This document shows, piece by piece, positions 9,165-18,349 of a stretch of 64,000 bases of DNA. A program made the translations under genes and the position numbers. Positions within the stretch are counted from its first letter, which is position 1. Every line of letters begins with the position of its first letter. The notes beneath the pieces were generated by a model. It saw only the letters and a list, made by a program, of their open reading frames with translations. It was not told where the DNA came from and made no database searches. The DNA is from Acidobacteriota bacterium (GTDB lineage: Bacteria; Acidobacteriota; Holophagae; Thermotomaculales; Thermotomaculaceae): assembly GCA_013152385.1 (NCBI GenBank), contig JAADGL010000025.1:30713-94712 (forward strand). The letters run 5' to 3'.

Positions 9165-10633
9165 TGGGTCTTTTTGAGCAGAAATTAAATCTGAAATTAA
9201 CGCAGAAACTCACCCTTACACCCGCATTGCAACAGGCGATTAAACTTCTGCAGATGACGGTTCCGGAACTCCAGAACGAAATACGTGAAGAACTGGTTTC
9301 CAACCCACTTCTTGAGGATGTTTCAATCTCGGACAGTGTCGGAGAGCAAACCGCACCGGAACAGATTGAGAAACCGGAAGATGATTTCCATTCGGATGAG
9401 CTAAATCTGGATGATTATTTCAGAAATGCGGTTGACGAGCAATATATCCCATCCTCAAGGTCGTTGAAAAACCTATCCGAGAATAATGAATTTTCATATG
9501 AAAATTATGTTTCAAAACCCATTTCTCTTTATGAACACCTGGAATGGCAATTGCAGATGAACCCCATGGACAACAAAACACTTGAAACAGCCAAAAGTCT
9601 GCTTCGTTACCTGGATGAAGACGGCTATTTAAAAACGCCTCCGGGAACGGATGACCGAAATGCCTGGTTTGCCTCGGAACTGGAAAGTGACATTGAGACC
9701 GTTGACCGTGCCATTCGGGTTATTCAGGAGCTGGACCCTTCAGGAGTCGGAGCCTCTACTTTGCAGGAATGTCTGATTTTGCAGGCACGCCAACTTGGCT
9801 TTGAGGCCGACGAAGTCCTGAACCGCCTGATCTCCGATCATCTTCAGGATATCGGGGACCAGAGAAACGAACGCATCTGCAGGGATTTGGGGCTGACTGA
9901 AGACGAACTTTCCGTTTATGTCGCTTTTATACGGAAACTGGAACCGAAGCCCGGCCGAAAATTCAATACTTCACATCCTCAATATATTGTACCGGATGTT
10001 TTTGTTTACAAGGTCGGTGATGATTACCAGATTCAATTGAATGATGACGGCTTACCGCATCTTCGAATCAACCGGAACTATTCCGCAATTGTTAGTAATA
10101 AAGGGAAATTAAATGCTGAACAGCAGGCAACGAAGCGTTATGTGAAAGAAAAACTGAAATCCGCGATCTGGATTATCCGCAGTATTCAAAACCGGCAGCA
10201 TACGATTTTGAAAGTTGCCAGGAGCATTGTTTCCCGGCAGCGGGAATTCCTTGATTTCGGAATTGAAAAAATGAAGCCCCTGACTTTAAGGGAAGTGGCC
10301 GAAGATATCGGTATGCACGAGTCCACTGTGGCACGGGTGGTCAAAAACAAATACATGCATACTCCGAGGGGCCTGTTTGAATTCCGATTCTTTTTCAGCG
10401 CGCGGATATCTTCCGTCAGTGGAGATGATGTTTCATCCCTTGCAGTCAAAGAAAAAATCAGAAAAATCGTGGAAACAGAGAGTCATTTGAAACCCTACAG
10501 CGATTCCGGAATCGCAAATATATTGAAAGCGCATGGTATTGATATTGCGAGGCGGACAATTGCCAAGTACAGGGAAGAACTTGGCATCGCCTCTTCATCG
10601 GAACGAAAAAAAATCTATAGGAGGAATTCATGA
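9164..10633 (+). CDS. rpoN: RNA polymerase sigma-54 factor
   Basis: RpoN directs RNA polymerase to -24/-12 promoters that need an enhancer-binding AAA+ activator. The 489-residue product has the Gln/Leu-rich region I (LTPALQQAIKLLQM, SNPLLED), an acidic region II, the core-binding domain, a helix-turn-helix around LREVAEDIGMHESTVARV, and the C-terminal RpoN box ARRTIAKYRE. Its ATG overlaps the lptB stop (TGATG). No enhancer-binding activator is present in the window, so its regulon cannot be read from here. Confidence 0.97.
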   Translation: MGLFEQKLNLKLTQKLTLTPALQQAIKLLQMTVPELQNEIREELVSNPLLEDVSISDSVGEQTAPEQIEKPEDDFHSDELNLDDYFRNAVDEQYIPSSRSLKNLSENNEFSYENYVSKPISLYEHLEWQLQMNPMDNKTLETAKSLLRYLDEDGYLKTPPGTDDRNAWFASELESDIETVDRAIRVIQELDPSGVGASTLQECLILQARQLGFEADEVLNRLISDHLQDIGDQRNERICRDLGLTEDELSVYVAFIRKLEPKPGRKFNTSHPQYIVPDVFVYKVGDDYQIQLNDDGLPHLRINRNYSAIVSNKGKLNAEQQATKRYVKEKLKSAIWIIRSIQNRQHTILKVARSIVSRQREFLDFGIEKMKPLTLREVAEDIGMHESTVARVVKNKYMHTPRGLFEFRFFFSARISSVSGDDVSSLAVKEKIRKIVETESHLKPYSDSGIANILKAHGIDIARRTIAKYREELGIASSSERKKIYRRNS

Positions 10634-11160
10634 ACATTGAATTTACCGGCCGAGGCACAGATGTAACTGACGCGTTGAAGCAATACACAATGGATAAAAT
10701 GAAAAAGATTTCCCGTTTTGTGGACAACATTCTGGATGTTTCCGTCACATTTTCCGTTGAGAAACACCGGCATACCGCGGAAATCATCGTAAAAGCGGGT
10801 GGAGACAAGATCGTGGCAAAAGAAACCACAAACGATATGTACAACTCCATTGGCGGAGCATTGGATAAAATTGAGCGTCAGGCAAAAAAATTGAAAACAC
10901 GGATTTCAAGAAAACGGAAAGACTCTCTTTTGCCGGAAGGCGAAGAAAGGATTGAAGAATACTCCGGCCTGGAAAACGGGACAAAAATCATCCCTCTTTC
11001 TTTGACCCGTTTTAAACCGATGACTGTCCAGGAAGCGGCTCTTGAAATTGAAAACGGACCCAATCCGTTTGTAATTTTCAGAAATCATGAAGAAGGAGAA
11101 GCACTGACAGTTCTGTTTCGACAAGATGACAACACAATGGGAATTGTCTCTCTCCAGTAA
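10630..11160 (+). CDS. hpf: Long-form ribosome hibernation-promoting factor
   Basis: Long HPF binds the 30S decoding centre and dimerises ribosomes through its C-terminal domain in stationary phase. The 176 residues split into the S30AE/YfiA-type N domain (~1-100) and a C-terminal dimerisation domain (~118-176: RFKPMTVQEAALEIE, FVIFRN, VLFRQDDNTMG). This two-domain form joins 70S into 100S without RMF. A strong AGGAGG precedes the ATG, which overlaps the rpoN stop by 4 bases. The rpoN-hpf-ptsN order is widely conserved. Confidence 0.95.
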   Translation: MNIEFTGRGTDVTDALKQYTMDKMKKISRFVDNILDVSVTFSVEKHRHTAEIIVKAGGDKIVAKETTNDMYNSIGGALDKIERQAKKLKTRISRKRKDSLLPEGEERIEEYSGLENGTKIIPLSLTRFKPMTVQEAALEIENGPNPFVIFRNHEEGEALTVLFRQDDNTMGIVSLQ

Positions 11161-11177
11161 GCAGACCGGAGGAGAAT

Positions 11178-11663
11178 ATGGCACACACGCTTCTTTGTCT
11201 CCGGGACTATGTCCCGGACGGAAACATTTTTGAGCTGAAGGAAACAACAAAAACAGAGGTTTTGCGGGAGATAACAGACCGGGCAAATTCTCTTTCAATA
11301 TTACCCGATGAATCGGCGGCAACGGATGTGTTTAACCAGCTGTTAAAACGGGAACAGTTGGGAAGTACAGGCATTGTTAATGGAATTGCTATCCCTCACT
11401 GCAAAACCGACCGGATTCAGCCGGAAATGACAATTCTCATCGGCTATTCATTAAGTGGAATTGAATTTGACGCCCATGACGGCAACCCCGTATTTCTCGT
11501 ATTCACCGTACTGACACGAAAAAAATCCGGAACCATTCATCTGGCTGCCCTTGCGGCGATTTCCAGGATGATCAGTAAATATGGTTTGGCGACAAATATT
11601 CAGGATTATCTGAATCCGGAATCTCTTCGCCGAATTATTGACGAATGTGAGTATGAAATCTGA
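11178..11663 (+). CDS. ptsN: PTS EIIA domain protein, nitrogen-regulatory type (PtsN-like)
   Basis: PtsN-type EIIA proteins accept phosphate from HPr or NPr and regulate other proteins instead of feeding a sugar channel. The 161-residue chain shows the EIIA(Ntr/fructose) pattern: LKREQLGSTGIVNGIAIPH with the phospho-acceptor His74, then FDAHDGNPVFLVF and HLAALAAISRM. It is a stand-alone EIIA with no EIIB/EIIC beside it. A GGAGGAG ribosome site precedes the start. Position after hpf and before hprK supports a regulatory role; its targets cannot be seen here. Confidence 0.9.
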   Translation: MAHTLLCLRDYVPDGNIFELKETTKTEVLREITDRANSLSILPDESAATDVFNQLLKREQLGSTGIVNGIAIPHCKTDRIQPEMTILIGYSLSGIEFDAHDGNPVFLVFTVLTRKKSGTIHLAALAAISRMISKYGLATNIQDYLNPESLRRIIDECEYEI

Positions 11664-12660
11664 ATTGACGCTGCAGGCGCTTTTGCATCCGGGGTTGAAT
11701 TTCCCACTTGAAGAGATTCCGTTTCGAAAACTTACGGACGCGGCAGAGCCGGATAAAATTTCGCTTGCAAGTCCTGTCGAAATCTTCAGATTCCGCCGTG
11801 TTGTTGAAAAAAGAATGGAGGAAAACTTATCCGGTACGATTATAATTATGGTTCCGGAAGACTGCGACCGGGTTCTCAATCCGGATTTTAATCCGGATTC
11901 CATTGCAAAAATGCTGAAAAATTCTCAGATCGGCTGTATTTTTATTGCCGGGAACTGCCCTGTTTCTCAAAAATGGACAGCCGCGTGTCAACAGGCGGGA
12001 TTACCATTGTTCAGCACGGACATGAATGATAGAATACTTACAGACTTGTTGCTGGAGTCATTTCATCTGTTGACGGCGGCCACCCGAACAATCCATGGAA
12101 ACATGATGGATTTGTTTGGGGTGGGCATATTGATTCTCGGACGCAGCGGTATCGGAAAAAGTGAATGCTGCCTGGATTTGATCATGAAAGGCCACCGGCT
12201 GGTAGCAGATGACAGCACCTTGTTGTACAAAAATCGGCAAGGTGGTATTACTGCGACAGCTTCCAAAAATTTTGCCGGAGGCTGGATGGAAATCAGGGGT
12301 GTGGGAATTATTGATGTGGACATATTGTTCGGTATCTCGGCACTCCGAAAGAAAAAGGATTTGCATTTGGTTGTAGAATTGATGAGTTGGTCGGATTGGG
12401 AAGATGAAATGAAAAAACAGGGCAGGGGGCGCCTTTCTCCAAAAGATCTTGGCCGTTTCCTTGAGAGAGAATTGAAAAATTCCGAAAATCCGATGGAAAG
12501 GGATCTGGTGAAATCGTATTTTGGAATTGATATTCCTCTGGTCCAGATTCCGGTCGGGCCGGGCAGGAGCATTGCCAACCTGATCGAAGTTGCAGCAAGA
12601 AAACAAATGCTGGAGTTTTCCAGATCCCGATTCAGGCCGGAACCGGCTGCCGGGAATTGA
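11653..12660 (+). CDS. hprK: HPr kinase/phosphorylase
   Basis: HPrK phosphorylates HPr on Ser46 with ATP or pyrophosphate and removes that phosphate, linking carbon status to regulation. The 335-residue protein has a variable N domain (~1-135) and a C-terminal catalytic domain with IHGN (~147), P-loop GRSGIGKS (163-170), GHRLVADD, and the HPrK signature MEIRGVGIIDV. The ATG at 11653 is preferred; in-frame TTG (11638) and GTG (11647) lie upstream. It overlaps ptsN by 11 bases. Its likely substrate, HPr with Ser46, is encoded 420 bases downstream. Confidence 0.95.
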   Translation: MKSELTLQALLHPGLNFPLEEIPFRKLTDAAEPDKISLASPVEIFRFRRVVEKRMEENLSGTIIIMVPEDCDRVLNPDFNPDSIAKMLKNSQIGCIFIAGNCPVSQKWTAACQQAGLPLFSTDMNDRILTDLLLESFHLLTAATRTIHGNMMDLFGVGILILGRSGIGKSECCLDLIMKGHRLVADDSTLLYKNRQGGITATASKNFAGGWMEIRGVGIIDVDILFGISALRKKKDLHLVVELMSWSDWEDEMKKQGRGRLSPKDLGRFLERELKNSENPMERDLVKSYFGIDIPLVQIPVGPGRSIANLIEVAARKQMLEFSRSRFRPEPAAGN

Positions 12661-12669
12661 GAGGGTAAA

Positions 12670-13080
12670 ATGATTGGAATCATGATTGTAACCCATGGAA
12701 GTTTGGCTGATGAAATAATGAAAACTTGTTTCAAAATTATTGGAGAGCGGGACAATGTCGGAGCATATTCAATTCAATGGGATGATGACCCCGGTGTCGC
12801 CACACGAAAAATAGAAAAAATCTTGAGAAGACTGGACAAAGGCGACGGGGTTCTGGTGCTGACCGATATGTTCGGAGGAACCCCCACGAACATTATGATT
12901 TCTCTATCAAAGAAATTCACTGTTGAAATTGTAACCGGTGTAAACCTGCCAATGTTAATTAAAGCTGTAACAACAATGGGCTCTTTCAATGATTTGTCGG
13001 ATTTTGCCGAAAAGGTCAAACAGCAGGGACAGAAAAACATCTATAAAGTCAGTGATATTCTGTCAATGAAAAGGGTATAG
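12670..13080 (+). CDS. PTS mannose-family EIIA domain protein
   Basis: EIIA(Man) domains accept phosphate from HPr on a histidine near the N-terminus. The 136-residue protein has the diagnostic VTHGSLADE with His9, and VLTDMFGGTPTN in the middle. The family normally feeds EIIB/C/D of mannose-type permeases, but none is in the window, so a regulatory role is likely, as for ptsN. It sits between hprK and ptsH. In several proteobacteria a lone EIIA(Man) accompanies hprK and ptsH in just this arrangement. Confidence 0.92.
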   Translation: MIGIMIVTHGSLADEIMKTCFKIIGERDNVGAYSIQWDDDPGVATRKIEKILRRLDKGDGVLVLTDMFGGTPTNIMISLSKKFTVEIVTGVNLPMLIKAVTTMGSFNDLSDFAEKVKQQGQKNIYKVSDILSMKRV

Positions 13081-13081
13081 C

Positions 13082-13351
13082 ATGCTTGAGAAGAAATTAA
13101 AATTGTTAAACAAGCTTGGCCTCCATGCACGTGCAGCCGCAAAACTGGTTCAATTGGGAGAATCATTTAAATCGGAAATAAAAATTTCAAAAGATAATGT
13201 GGAAGCAAACGGAAAAAGTATATTAAGTGTTCTTCTTCTTGCTGCTCCGGTTGGAACAGAACTTATTTTTAAAATTAACGGCCCTGATGAACAGGAAGCA
13301 ATGGCAGCCATCCGTTCGCTAATCGAAAGAAAATTTGATGAGGGAGAATAG
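13082..13351 (+). CDS. ptsH: Phosphocarrier protein HPr
   Basis: HPr relays phosphate from EI to EIIA domains through His15 and is a regulatory target of HPrK at Ser46. Both sites are present in the 89 residues: LGLHARAA puts a histidine at 15, and EANGKSILSV puts a serine at 46 in the right context, followed by LLLAAPVGTE. It starts one base after the preceding stop and lies three bases before ptsI. The retained Ser46 context agrees with the hprK in the same operon. Confidence 0.96.
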   Translation: MLEKKLKLLNKLGLHARAAAKLVQLGESFKSEIKISKDNVEANGKSILSVLLLAAPVGTELIFKINGPDEQEAMAAIRSLIERKFDEGE

Positions 13352-13354
13352 GCT

Positions 13355-15148
13355 TTGACTCCCCAAATCTTATTGCGCGGAACCGGCGTTTTCCCGGATG
13401 TCGGTGTCGGCAGGGTGGTTTTATTGAACAACAGCCAGGTTATTCGGGAACTGATCCCGTTTTACTGTGTGTTGGAAGAAGAAGTTCATGACGAAGTCGA
13501 ACGTTTTCTGAAAGCTGTGGAAACAACAAAACAGGAAATCGAAGAACTGAAAACTTCAATGGCTGAGAAATTGTCCGCAAGCCACTTGGCGATTTTCGAT
13601 GCTCATCTCTTGGTTCTGGATGATTCCATGCTGATGAACAGAACCATTGACCATATCAAAAAACACAAACATAATGCGGAACATGCATTTCATACCATCA
13701 TGAATGAACTGCTGAAGCAGTTTTCGGGATTGGAAGATGCCTATCTTAAAGAAAAAAGTGAAGACTTGCATGATATCTCCAGCAGAGTCATTCACAATCT
13801 CATGCACAAGGATAAACTGAAAGAGATTGATACCATCGTCATTACCGAGCCTACCGTCCTTGTGGCACAAGTAATTCATCCGTCTGATCTCAAACTTCTT
13901 TCCAATCCGAATGTAGTTGGAATTGCCACAGACCTTGGCGGAAAAACCACACATACGGCCATTATTGCCAAAGCGCTGGAATTGCCTGCTGTGGTGGGAC
14001 TCCATGATGTGACGACCCGAGTAACAGACGGAGAAATAATTGTCGTGGATGGTGCGGAAGGCCAAGTGCTGCTCTCCCCTTCCGAAGAAGAGGCCCGATT
14101 CTATCGGCGTAAACACGAAATGCGCCTTCAACTGATGGATGAGCTCAAGTCTTTATCTGAATTGCAATCCATAACCACCGATGGAACAGCTGTTCGTTTA
14201 CTGGCAAATATTGAACTGGAAGAAGAGAGTGAGAAAGCTCAATTTTTTAATGCGGATGGAATTGGGCTATACCGCTCCGAATTTATTTTTTTAACCGTTG
14301 CGCCTTCTCTTCCCACAGAGGAACAGCACTTTTCCGTTTACAAAAGATTAATTAAAGAAATTAAAGGTGAAATTGTAATCCGGACTCTCGATTTGGGAGG
14401 AGAAAAATTTTTTCACGAAGTTCTGGAAACATTTTCACAGCAAAACCCTGTTCTTGGACTTCGGGCAGTTCGCTTCTGTATGAAAAGAAAAGATATTTTC
14501 CGAACGCAATTGAGGGCGATTCTCCGGGCTTCCGCGTTGTCCGACAGGGTCCGTCTGATGTTTCCCCTGATCAGCGGGGTGGACGAACTTAAATCCGTAC
14601 TGCAATTTTTGAATACGGTTAAAAATGAACTGGATAAAGAGAAAATCGACTATAACCATAATTTGAAAACCGGCATTATGATTGAAGTCCCCGCGGCAGC
14701 GGCAATCCCTGATCTTCTGGCAGAATATGTTGATTTTTTCAGTATCGGAACCAATGATTTAATTCAATATTTTTTAGCCATTGACCGTACAAATGATGAA
14801 GTCAACTATCTATATCAACCTCTTCACCCCGGATTAATTCGGACACTTCGGGATATTTTTCGTATCGGAAAAGAACGTAGCGTCAAAGTTTCTGTCTGTG
14901 GTGAAATGGCTGGAAACCCGAGATTTACATTGCTTTTGCTGGGTTTGGGACTGCGGGAATTCAGCATGACTCCGTCTTCAATCCCTGTTATCAAGAAAAT
15001 TGTAAACTCTGTCAGCCTGGCAAGCTGCGAGGCCCTTGTGACAGAAGTTCTGAGCATGGAGGCTTCAAAGGAAATCGAAGCATTTGTTACGGAAAAGAAT
15101 CGGGAAATAATACCCGAATTCGATAGAATTCTGAAAAGCCTGTTTTAG
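13355..15148 (+). CDS. ptsI: PTS enzyme I (phosphoenolpyruvate-protein phosphotransferase)
   Basis: Enzyme I takes phosphate from PEP and passes it to HPr His15. The 597-residue chain has the N-terminal HPr-binding domain, the phospho-His motif GGKTTHTAI (His200), and the PEP-binding barrel with GIGLYRSEF, FSIGTNDLIQY and VCGEMAGNP (catalytic Cys). It lacks the N-terminal GAF domain of EI(Ntr), so it is the sugar-PTS type. The start is TTG at 13355, eight bases after GGGAG; no better ATG exists. It is the last gene of the operon begun at accA. Confidence 0.96.
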   Translation: MTPQILLRGTGVFPDVGVGRVVLLNNSQVIRELIPFYCVLEEEVHDEVERFLKAVETTKQEIEELKTSMAEKLSASHLAIFDAHLLVLDDSMLMNRTIDHIKKHKHNAEHAFHTIMNELLKQFSGLEDAYLKEKSEDLHDISSRVIHNLMHKDKLKEIDTIVITEPTVLVAQVIHPSDLKLLSNPNVVGIATDLGGKTTHTAIIAKALELPAVVGLHDVTTRVTDGEIIVVDGAEGQVLLSPSEEEARFYRRKHEMRLQLMDELKSLSELQSITTDGTAVRLLANIELEEESEKAQFFNADGIGLYRSEFIFLTVAPSLPTEEQHFSVYKRLIKEIKGEIVIRTLDLGGEKFFHEVLETFSQQNPVLGLRAVRFCMKRKDIFRTQLRAILRASALSDRVRLMFPLISGVDELKSVLQFLNTVKNELDKEKIDYNHNLKTGIMIEVPAAAAIPDLLAEYVDFFSIGTNDLIQYFLAIDRTNDEVNYLYQPLHPGLIRTLRDIFRIGKERSVKVSVCGEMAGNPRFTLLLLGLGLREFSMTPSSIPVIKKIVNSVSLASCEALVTEVLSMEASKEIEAFVTEKNREIIPEFDRILKSLF

Positions 15149-15237
15149 ATTTATTCAATAAAAGTTTTAAGGTACTATGTCCTTGTGTCATTACAAGCTG
15201 CTCAGGCAATAAAATTGTGTCGGGAGAATTTGTTGAG

Positions 15238-16545
15238 ATGATAAAGTTTAAAATAGAAACCTGGGGCTGTCAAATGAACGAATATGACAGCCAGAAAATG
15301 GCCGGTATTTTGAAAAAAGCCGGATACATTGAAACACAATCGGAAAAAGATGCTGAAATCATTATCCTGAACACCTGCAGTGTGCGGGAAAAGGCTGTAC
15401 ATAAAATTCATTCCCGTCTGGGGGTATTAAAGAAACGCTTCAAAGGAGAAAAAATTCTCGGCGTCTGCGGTTGTGTTGCTTCGCAGGAGGGCAGGGCGCT
15501 ACTGGAAAAAGTACCATATCTGCAATTTGTACTGGGTACCCGAAGCACACACTTAATTTCCAAAGCTGTTGAGCAGGCACAAAACGGGATGAGATTTCTG
15601 GATGCAGATGACCACGAAAGCGAAATGGATCACCCCGTCACATTTGCCGAACGGTCCGGACAGACAAAAGCGTACATATCCATCATTGAAGGCTGTGATA
15701 ATTTCTGCACCTATTGCGTTGTCCCTTACACACGGGGGAGGGAGCACTCCAGGCCACTGCAGACGATTCTTGATGAGGTTCGGGATGTCGTACAAAACAA
15801 AAACATCCATGAAATCGAACTTCTGGGACAGAATGTAAACTCATACAACTATCGGGGAACACGTTTCCCGGATTTGTTGGAAGCCGTTTCGGCTGAACCC
15901 GGCGTTCAGCGGCTCAGATTCTTAACCTCCCACCCCAAGGATTTCAGTGAGCGTCTGGTACGGGTAATTGCAGCCAACAGCAATATTTGCAGAACAATTC
16001 ACTTGCCGATGCAATCCGGTTCCGATGTGATACTCAGAAAAATGGGCAGAAAATATACCAGGGCAGAATATCTCGAAAAAATTGAAATGATTCGGGAAAT
16101 TTTACCGGAAAACTGGCTTTCATCTGATTTTATTGTCGGCTTTCCGGGAGAAAGCGAAAAGGATTTTATGGAAACCATGGATGTGATTCGATCGGTAAAA
16201 TACGACAACCTCTTTTCCTTTAAATACTCTCCCCGGCCGGGGACAGCCGCATTGAAGCTGAAAGAACCTGCTGTCCTGAACTCTGCCGCTTCCAGACGGC
16301 TGTCCATTCTCCAGCATACCCAGGAACAAATACAACTGAACAAACACCTGCGTATGATCAATCGGATTTTCCCCGTGCTGGTGGAAAGCGTCAGTAAGAA
16401 AAATCCTGATTTCTTAACCGGACGGACCGAAGGAAATCATGTGGTTCATTTTAAAGCGGGAAGAGGAGCTCAACTTATAGGTAGAATTGTGAATGTAGAA
16501 ATCAAATCAGTCACAATGGCCAGCCTGAAAGGGGTATTGATTTAG
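15238..16545 (+). CDS. miaB: tRNA-2-methylthio-N6-isopentenyladenosine-37 methylthiotransferase MiaB
   Basis: MiaB is a radical-SAM enzyme that adds the methylthio group to i6A37 of tRNAs reading UNN codons. The ~435-residue protein has the N-terminal UPF0004 domain (ETWGCQMNEYDS, NTCSVREKA, CGCVA; three cluster cysteines), the radical-SAM motif CDNFCTYC, GQNVNSY, and a C-terminal TRAM domain. ATG 15238 is chosen because family members begin a few residues before TWGCQMN; a GTG at 15217 is also in frame after GGGAG-poor sequence. The gap after ptsI is ~90 bases with no obvious terminator. Confidence 0.94.
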   Translation: MIKFKIETWGCQMNEYDSQKMAGILKKAGYIETQSEKDAEIIILNTCSVREKAVHKIHSRLGVLKKRFKGEKILGVCGCVASQEGRALLEKVPYLQFVLGTRSTHLISKAVEQAQNGMRFLDADDHESEMDHPVTFAERSGQTKAYISIIEGCDNFCTYCVVPYTRGREHSRPLQTILDEVRDVVQNKNIHEIELLGQNVNSYNYRGTRFPDLLEAVSAEPGVQRLRFLTSHPKDFSERLVRVIAANSNICRTIHLPMQSGSDVILRKMGRKYTRAEYLEKIEMIREILPENWLSSDFIVGFPGESEKDFMETMDVIRSVKYDNLFSFKYSPRPGTAALKLKEPAVLNSAASRRLSILQHTQEQIQLNKHLRMINRIFPVLVESVSKKNPDFLTGRTEGNHVVHFKAGRGAQLIGRIVNVEIKSVTMASLKGVLI

Positions 16546-16585
16546 TTTTGCCATTCGAAAATTTTACAGGCCGACAGAAACTTTT

Positions 16586-16615
16586 TTGACATTTTTATAA
16601 GAGGGCTTATATTGT
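16586..16615 (+). promoter_or_regulatory. Candidate sigma-70 promoter upstream of the BFN-family gene
   Basis: TTGACA at 16586-16591 (perfect -35) is followed after 18 bases by TATTGT at 16610-16615 (4 of 6). It lies 31 bases before the chosen TTG start and suggests the gene is transcribed separately from miaB. Confidence 0.5.
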
Positions 16616-16645
16616 GAATTGAGCAAAGTTCCATGGAGGTTTCAA

Positions 16646-17131
16646 TTGTTTGTGGAAATTGAATTGAAAGATGTAATTGATACACCGCTTTCGGATGCAC
16701 CTTTCCTGATACTGAAAGAAAAAAAAGGGAACCGCTGCTGTACAATTCACATCGGATTTATGGAAGCACAAAATATTGTAAATCAATTTGAGGGAATTTG
16801 TCCTCCCCGTCCGATGCCCCACGATCTGATTCTGGACATGCTTGAAAAAGCAGGTGCCCGCATGAAAGCCGTCCATATTGTCAAGGAACAGGCGCATACT
16901 TACTTTGCAACCGTTCAAATTGAGAACATCAACGGCAATATCGAAAGAGTTGACGCACGTCCTTCAGATGCAATTACCCTTGCATTGAAGAATAATTGCC
17001 CGATTTTCATCAAAGAAGAACTGTTTTCAAGAAGCAAAAACAATCGCAAACAAAACGAATCTACACTTGAGCAAATATTAAATCCAATTCTAATGAAAGG
17101 ACGTACACATTCGAGACGGAAACACAGCTGA
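16646..17131 (+). CDS. Bifunctional nuclease (BFN/DUF151) family protein
   Basis: Members of this family have DNase and RNase activity in the few cases tested, notably plant BFN; bacterial roles are mostly undefined. The 161-residue product shows the core pattern: RCCTIHIGFMEAQ, the helix with RPMPHDLILDML, then RVDARPSDAITLAL, the conserved DARPSDA block. A basic C-terminal tail (RKQNESTLEQ onward) is variable. Start choice: TTG at 16646 stands 6 bases after a clear GGAGG (16635-16639), while the longer TTG at 16619 has no such site. miaB precedes it. Confidence 0.85.
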   Translation: MFVEIELKDVIDTPLSDAPFLILKEKKGNRCCTIHIGFMEAQNIVNQFEGICPPRPMPHDLILDMLEKAGARMKAVHIVKEQAHTYFATVQIENINGNIERVDARPSDAITLALKNNCPIFIKEELFSRSKNNRKQNESTLEQILNPILMKGRTHSRRKHS

Positions 17132-17152
17132 GTTGTTTCATTTTTCCGGCAC

Positions 17153-17205
17153 AAAAAAACGGAGATGCATTACTCTGAAATACAATCTCCGTTTCAATTG
17201 TTTTT
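17153..17205. terminator. Bidirectional intrinsic terminator
   Basis: A 10-bp inverted repeat, AAACGGAGAT (17157-17166) and ATCTCCGTTT (17185-17194), has an A run on its left and a T run at 17201-17205 on its right. It lies between the convergent BFN-family gene and serC and can end transcripts from both sides. The 18-base loop is rather long. Confidence 0.75.
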
Positions 17206-17222
17206 GAATCAGCATCTGTAAA

Positions 17223-18308
17223 TTACGCTCTGGAACGGAACTCCTTCATAAACTCAACAAGTTTTTCAACACCTTCAACAGGAAAGGCATTGTAAATAGA
17301 TGCCCGAATACCACCGACACTCCGATGTCCTTTCAGCCCGAGCATATTTATTTCTCCCGCCTCCTGTACGAAACGTTGCTCAAGTTCCCTGTCCGGAAGG
17401 CTGAAAGTAACATTCATCAAAGATCTGGAATTCTTATCCGTTACCGTACCTGTGTAAAAATCACTCATCTCATCAATGGCACCATATAAAAGCCCGGCCT
17501 TTTTCCGGTTTTCCGCTTCAATGGCACCCAGGCCGCCGGACTCAATAATCCATTTAAGAACCAGATGAACAACATAAATTGAGAAAACCGTGGGCGTATT
17601 GAACAGTGAATCTTTATCCGTATGCGTTTTATACCGGAGAAGGGTAGGGGTGGATTCGGATGCGCGCTGAACAAGCTCATCTTTAAGAATTACAATCGTT
17701 GTGCCGGACGGCCCCATATTTTTCTGAGCGCCTGCGTAAATCAAATCAAAATCCGTGAAATTTAATCGTCTGCACAACATATCCGAGGACATATCCGCCA
17801 CCAGAGGAATACCGCTCTTCTTTTGTGGAAAGTGGTGAAATTCAGTGCCGAAAATCGTATTGTTTGTTGTGATGTGAAGATAACTTGCATCATCATTTAC
17901 CGGTAATTCACGGGGAATATAAGAAAAATTGGTATCTTCCGAGGATGCAACAACCCGGGTTTCTCCGAGAAGTTTGGATTCTTTAATGGCTTTCTTTGAC
18001 CATGCTCCGGTATTTACATAATCAGCAGGTCTTCCATCCAGCATAAGATTCAGCGGAATCATATGAAATTGAAGGCTGGCGCCGCCCTGAAGGAAGAGAA
18101 CATGATAATCATCGCTTAGCCCCATGATTTCCTTTAAATCTTTCTGGGCTTCCTTAATAACATTATCAAAATCTTTTGCCCGATGACTGATTTCAAGAAT
18201 AGACAATCCCAGTCCGTTAAAGTCCAATGCAGCCTGAGAGGCCTTTTTCACTACACTGTACGGGAGTGTGGCCGGGCCCGCATAAAAATTGTAAACTCGG
18301 TGAGTCAT
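17223..18308 (-). CDS. serC: Phosphoserine aminotransferase
   Basis: SerC converts 3-phosphohydroxypyruvate and glutamate to phosphoserine in serine synthesis, and can serve pyridoxal phosphate synthesis. The 361 residues match the family: NFYAGPATLP at the start, LFLQGGASLQF, ADMSSDML, and the PLP lysine in AGAQKNMGPSG. A perfect AGGAGGT precedes the ATG. It is a single-gene unit between a terminator and the divergent lptFG gene. An extended -10 (TGCTACAAT) lies about 40 bases upstream. serA and serB are not in the window. Confidence 0.96.
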   Translation of the reverse strand: MTHRVYNFYAGPATLPYSVVKKASQAALDFNGLGLSILEISHRAKDFDNVIKEAQKDLKEIMGLSDDYHVLFLQGGASLQFHMIPLNLMLDGRPADYVNTGAWSKKAIKESKLLGETRVVASSEDTNFSYIPRELPVNDDASYLHITTNNTIFGTEFHHFPQKKSGIPLVADMSSDMLCRRLNFTDFDLIYAGAQKNMGPSGTTIVILKDELVQRASESTPTLLRYKTHTDKDSLFNTPTVFSIYVVHLVLKWIIESGGLGAIEAENRKKAGLLYGAIDEMSDFYTGTVTDKNSRSLMNVTFSLPDRELEQRFVQEAGEINMLGLKGHRSVGGIRASIYNAFPVEGVEKLVEFMKEFRSRA

Positions 18309-18349
18309 TGCGACCTCCTGAAACAGAATTGAATAAACTGCGCAAATTG

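Noticed and set aside
11638-11652. Earlier TTG/GTG starts for hprK
   Set aside because: They lie deep in ptsN with no ribosome site; the ATG at 11653 is simpler. The protein N-terminus is not conserved enough to decide with certainty.
12058-12755. Two long frames antisense to hprK (212 and 230 codons)
   Set aside because: They overlap the well-supported hprK gene in full and show no recognisable domain. Long antisense frames are expected here from codon composition.
15149-15237. Terminator or promoter between ptsI and miaB
   Set aside because: Only short imperfect repeats (AAGG ... CCTT) and no convincing -35/-10 pair. miaB may be read through from the upstream operon.
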